8,115 nt of DNA, taken from NCBI GenBank assembly GCA_007123695.1, contig SLGN01000080.1, positions 1 through 8,115 on the forward strand, read 5' to 3'. Source of the stretch: Verrucomicrobiales bacterium (lineage in GTDB: Bacteria > Verrucomicrobiota > Verrucomicrobiia > Verrucomicrobiales > DEV007). This document shows, one piece after another, positions 6,122 to 8,115 of the stretch. The notes beneath the pieces are model-generated. The model was not told the DNA's origin, ran no database searches, and was given only the letters and a program-made list of their open reading frames with translations. How positions within the stretch are numbered: position 1 is the stretch's first letter; the number at the start of each line of letters is the position of its first letter. The position numbers and the translations under genes are program-made.

Positions 6122-7150
6122 TCAGTGGTAGGAAGCCTGCGCTCCCTTCACGGCACGCTTCTTGATCCACGGCATGAGGCCGCGGAGACGTGCGCCCACC
6201 TTTTCGATGGGGTGCTTCTTGCCCTCCTTGCGGAGAGCCTCGAAGTTCTTGCCCCCGCTGGTGGCTTCGGCGATCCAGCCCTTGGCGAACTTGCCGCTCT
6301 GGATGTTCTTGAGAGCCTTCTGCATGCGCTTCTTGACGGAAGCATCGATGATCGTCGGGCCGGTCGTGAGATCCCCGTATTCGGCAGTTTCGGAAATCGA
6401 GAAGCGCATCCCTGAAATACCCGACTCGTTGATGAGATCGACGGTGAGCTTCAGCTCGTGGAGGCACTCGAAGTAGGCCATCTCGGGCTGGTAGCCGGCC
6501 TCGACGAGGGTTTCGTAGGCGGCGGTGATCAGTTGGCTCACTCCGCCGCAAAGCACGGTCTGCTCCCCGAAGAGATCCGTCTCGGTCTCTTCCTTGAAAG
6601 TGGTCTGGAAAACCCCGGCGCGGGTGCCGCCGATGCCCTTGGCCCAGGCGAGCGCGATCTTCTTCGCGTCCTTTCCGGGATTCTGATGGATGGCGATCAG
6701 GGAGGGCACGCCCTTGCCCTCGACGAACTGGCGCCGCACGATGTGGCCTGGGCCCTTGGGCGCGACCATGATCACGTTGACGAACTCGGGCGGGGTGATG
6801 GTCCCGAAATGGATGGCAAAGCCGTGGCTGAACAGCAGGGTCTGGCCCTTGCGGAGGAAGGGGGCGACATCCTTTTCGAAGATCCCGGCGATTTTGGTGT
6901 CGGGCGTGGCGATGAAGATGACGTCCGCCGCCTCGACCGCGTCGGCCGTGTCCATCACTTCAAAGCCGTATTCCTTCGCGACTTCGCGCGATTGGCTCTT
7001 CGCGTAGAGACCGACGATGACCTTCACGCCGCTGTCCTTGAGGTTGAGCGCGTGCGCGTGGCCCTGCGAGCCGAAGCCGATCACGGCGCAGGTCTTGCCT
7101 TTCAGCACGCCCAGGTCCGCATCCTTGTCCGTATAGATTTTTGCTGCCAT
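6122..7150 (-). CDS. ilvC: Ketol-acid reductoisomerase, class I
   Basis: This enzyme converts acetolactate and acetohydroxybutyrate into the dihydroxy acids of valine, isoleucine and leucine synthesis, using Mg2+ and a nicotinamide cofactor. The 342-residue length is that of the short class I form. The N-terminal Rossmann domain has [12 protein letters not shown] (25-36), and the cofactor loop GLYAKSQSR (47-55) keeps the two serines that contact the NADPH phosphate, with Tyr49 where an Arg is common. SHGFAIHF (108-115) and PKGPGH (131-136) follow. The knotted C-terminal domain holds the metal ligands Asp192 and Glu196 (DLFGEQ), Glu228 and Glu232 (ECLHE), and the substrate serine in RFSISE. 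I chose the ATG at 7150 because MAAKIY fits the family N-terminus. A start at 7216 would add 22 unrelated residues. No ilvBN genes are adjacent. A 131-bp gap upstream probably holds its own promoter, and a terminator lies downstream. Confidence 0.98.
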   Translation of the reverse strand: MAAKIYTDKDADLGVLKGKTCAVIGFGSQGHAHALNLKDSGVKVIVGLYAKSQSREVAKEYGFEVMDTADAVEAADVIFIATPDTKIAGIFEKDVAPFLRKGQTLLFSHGFAIHFGTITPPEFVNVIMVAPKGPGHIVRRQFVEGKGVPSLIAIHQNPGKDAKKIALAWAKGIGGTRAGVFQTTFKEETETDLFGEQTVLCGGVSQLITAAYETLVEAGYQPEMAYFECLHELKLTVDLINESGISGMRFSISETAEYGDLTTGPTIIDASVKKRMQKALKNIQSGKFAKGWIAEATSGGKNFEALRKEGKKHPIEKVGARLRGLMPWIKKRAVKGAQASYH

Positions 7151-7281
7151 TTCTTTGGTGTTCGGAGATTTCGAGCGCGTAGAGTCCGCCCAAAGGTCGA
7201 AATGGTCAAACGGCAAATCAGATCGGAGTTCCGCGCCCGCGCTTCGGACCCATATCCTCCGTCCGCCGATATTGTTCGCAG

Positions 7282-7605
7282 TTAGCTCTCCGCGTCCTGA
7301 TCGACGGCGACCGACACGATTCCGTCCTCTTCGCGCACCTCGTAGACCGGGATGCCCCGTGCGGCCGGACCGGAGAGAACTTCGCCCGTGCGCAGGTCAA
7401 ACTCCGCGTAATGCCAGGGACATGCGATGACGCCGTTCTCCACCGGACCACAGGCGATCGAGGCATCGGCATGCGGGCAACTGTCCTCGAGTGCGTGGAC
7501 GACTCCCTCGTGGCGCACCAACGCGATGCGGCGGCCGGCAACGGCGAAGGGCCGTCCCTTTCCTTCTTCAAGCTCGTCCGAGCGCGCAACAGCCAGGAAT
7601 TCCAT
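7282..7605 (-). CDS. Small Rieske [2Fe-2S] ferredoxin
   Basis: This 107-residue protein consists of a single Rieske domain. The cluster ligands are Cys43 and His45 (CPH) and Cys62 and His65 (CPWH), with 16 residues between the two pairs, the standard Rieske pattern. It is soluble, with no signal peptide or membrane segment. It matches the electron-transfer ferredoxins of ring-hydroxylating dioxygenase systems and the NirD-type small subunit of nitrite reductase. No oxygenase or reductase partner is in the window, so its acceptor is unknown. I chose the ATG at 7605, since an upstream TTG at 7611 adds only two residues. No Shine-Dalgarno sequence is evident. It begins 42 bp after the transposase-like gene and ends 131 bp before ilvC, all on the minus strand. 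It probably has its own role rather than one in branched-chain amino acid synthesis. Confidence 0.93.
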   Translation of the reverse strand: MEFLAVARSDELEEGKGRPFAVAGRRIALVRHEGVVHALEDSCPHADASIACGPVENGVIACPWHYAEFDLRTGEVLSGPAARGIPVYEVREEDGIVSVAVDQDAES

Positions 7606-7647
7606 GAGCAAAAAAGCGAGGGAAGGTCTTGTTTCCCTCCATCGACA

Positions 7648-8115
7648 TTACCTCTCGATCGGCCGCTCTTGCAAGTCGCGTAGCGAGCGCAGGTCGCCGA
7701 AGTCCGCCCCCCGCATGCGCCGCGCCCCGCTCGTCCGCTTCGGACCGGTGCGCCCCTCGGCCTTGAGCCGCCCGAACACCCCGTCCACGAACGCCGCCGA
7801 ACCGATCACCGCCCCGTCGCTGAAGTAGCGCACCTTCCGCCGCAAGGCCTCCGCCAAAGGCGCCGCCCCGCCTGCCTCCACGACCCGCTCGCACTCCTCC
7901 GCCGCGATCCCCGCCCGTCCGCCTTCGCCGGTGACCTCATCGGGCTTCTGCTCGCGGCCATCCGAATAGAGCAGCAGCCGGTAGCGCCGCTGCACCTCCG
8001 CCCAGTCCGGCAACTCCGGCACATTCCCTCGTTCCGCCGCCCCTGTCGCTTCCCTTGCTCCCTCGCATGAGGCAGGATTCTCCAGCCCCTCCCGCGTGAT
8101 CGACCGCAGCGCCTC
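7648..8115 (-). CDS. REP-associated (IS200-like) transposase, C-terminal part
   Basis: The frame is open from the right edge to a stop at 7648 and gives 155 residues of C-terminal sequence. The N-terminal part lies outside the window. The segment AEALRRKVRYFSDGAVIGSAAFVDGVF, followed by GPKRTSGARRMRG and a final LRDLQ, is the characteristic tail of a large Verrucomicrobiota family of REP-associated tyrosine transposases, whose N-terminal HUH/Y1 domain is expected beyond the edge. An internal GTG at 8022 could be mistaken for a start, but the frame continues upstream without a stop. These single-copy, domesticated transposases bind and may move REP hairpins with a GTAG motif, and such a repeat array lies at 784-1336. 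I recognise the tail from memory of the family. Without the catalytic domain the call is probable, not certain, and whether the gene is intact cannot be judged. Confidence 0.72.
   Translation of the reverse strand, partial: EALRSITREGLENPASCEGAREATGAAERGNVPELPDWAEVQRRYRLLLYSDGREQKPDEVTGEGGRAGIAAEECERVVEAGGAAPLAEALRRKVRYFSDGAVIGSAAFVDGVFGRLKAEGRTGPKRTSGARRMRGADFGDLRSLRDLQERPIER

Noticed and set aside
4423..6165. A 580-codon plus-strand frame overlapping the oxidoreductase
   Set aside because: It is an arginine- and proline-rich frame-shifted shadow, whereas the overlapping frame has the FAD motifs.
7178..7209. Sigma70 promoter of ilvC
   Set aside because: A TTGACC is present on the minus strand (7204-7209), but no acceptable -10 element lies 16-18 bp away. 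The nearest candidate is 20 bp away and poor.
6458..7285. A 275-codon plus-strand frame opposite ilvC
   Set aside because: It is the antisense shadow of a highly conserved gene.

Overview
The window is GC-rich bacterial chromosome, probably from the Verrucomicrobiota. This rests on gene style: a C-terminal tail of a REP-associated, IS200-like transposase of a kind I associate with that phylum, few Shine-Dalgarno sequences, and a Tat-exported FAD oxidoreductase typical of Verrucomicrobiota and Planctomycetota. No rRNA or other phylogenetic marker is present, so the assignment is an inference.

Layout. Positions 1 to about 1560 hold no gene I can support. They carry an AT-rich left edge, a repeat of about 70 bp present as two direct copies (339-409 and 1335-1408), and between these a tandem array of 102-103 bp units (about 784-1336). 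Each full unit carries a GTAG tetranucleotide followed by a small hairpin on the minus strand, the layout of REP elements. Next come four plus-strand genes: a GT4 glycosyltransferase (1562-2695), a PlcP/LpxH-like metallophosphoesterase (2729-3589), phoU (3661-4416) and a Tat-secreted FAD-dependent oxidoreductase (4520-6022). A convergent gap with two hairpins (6023-6121) separates them from three minus-strand genes: ilvC (6122-7150), a small Rieske ferredoxin (7282-7605), and the C-terminal part of a REP-associated transposase that runs off the right edge (7648-8115).

How the genes may work together. Glycosyltransferase, PlcP-like phosphoesterase and PhoU lie in one direction with gaps of 33 and 71 bp. 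In alphaproteobacteria and marine heterotrophs, PlcP strips the head group from phospholipids during phosphate starvation and a neighbouring GT4 enzyme (Agt) glycosylates the diacylglycerol. Having phoU next to such a pair suggests a phosphate-stress lipid-remodelling cluster, which is the most interesting functional reading here. The second theme is the co-occurrence of a REP-like array and a RAYT-type transposase in one window. ilvC serves branched-chain amino acid synthesis and appears unrelated to its neighbours.
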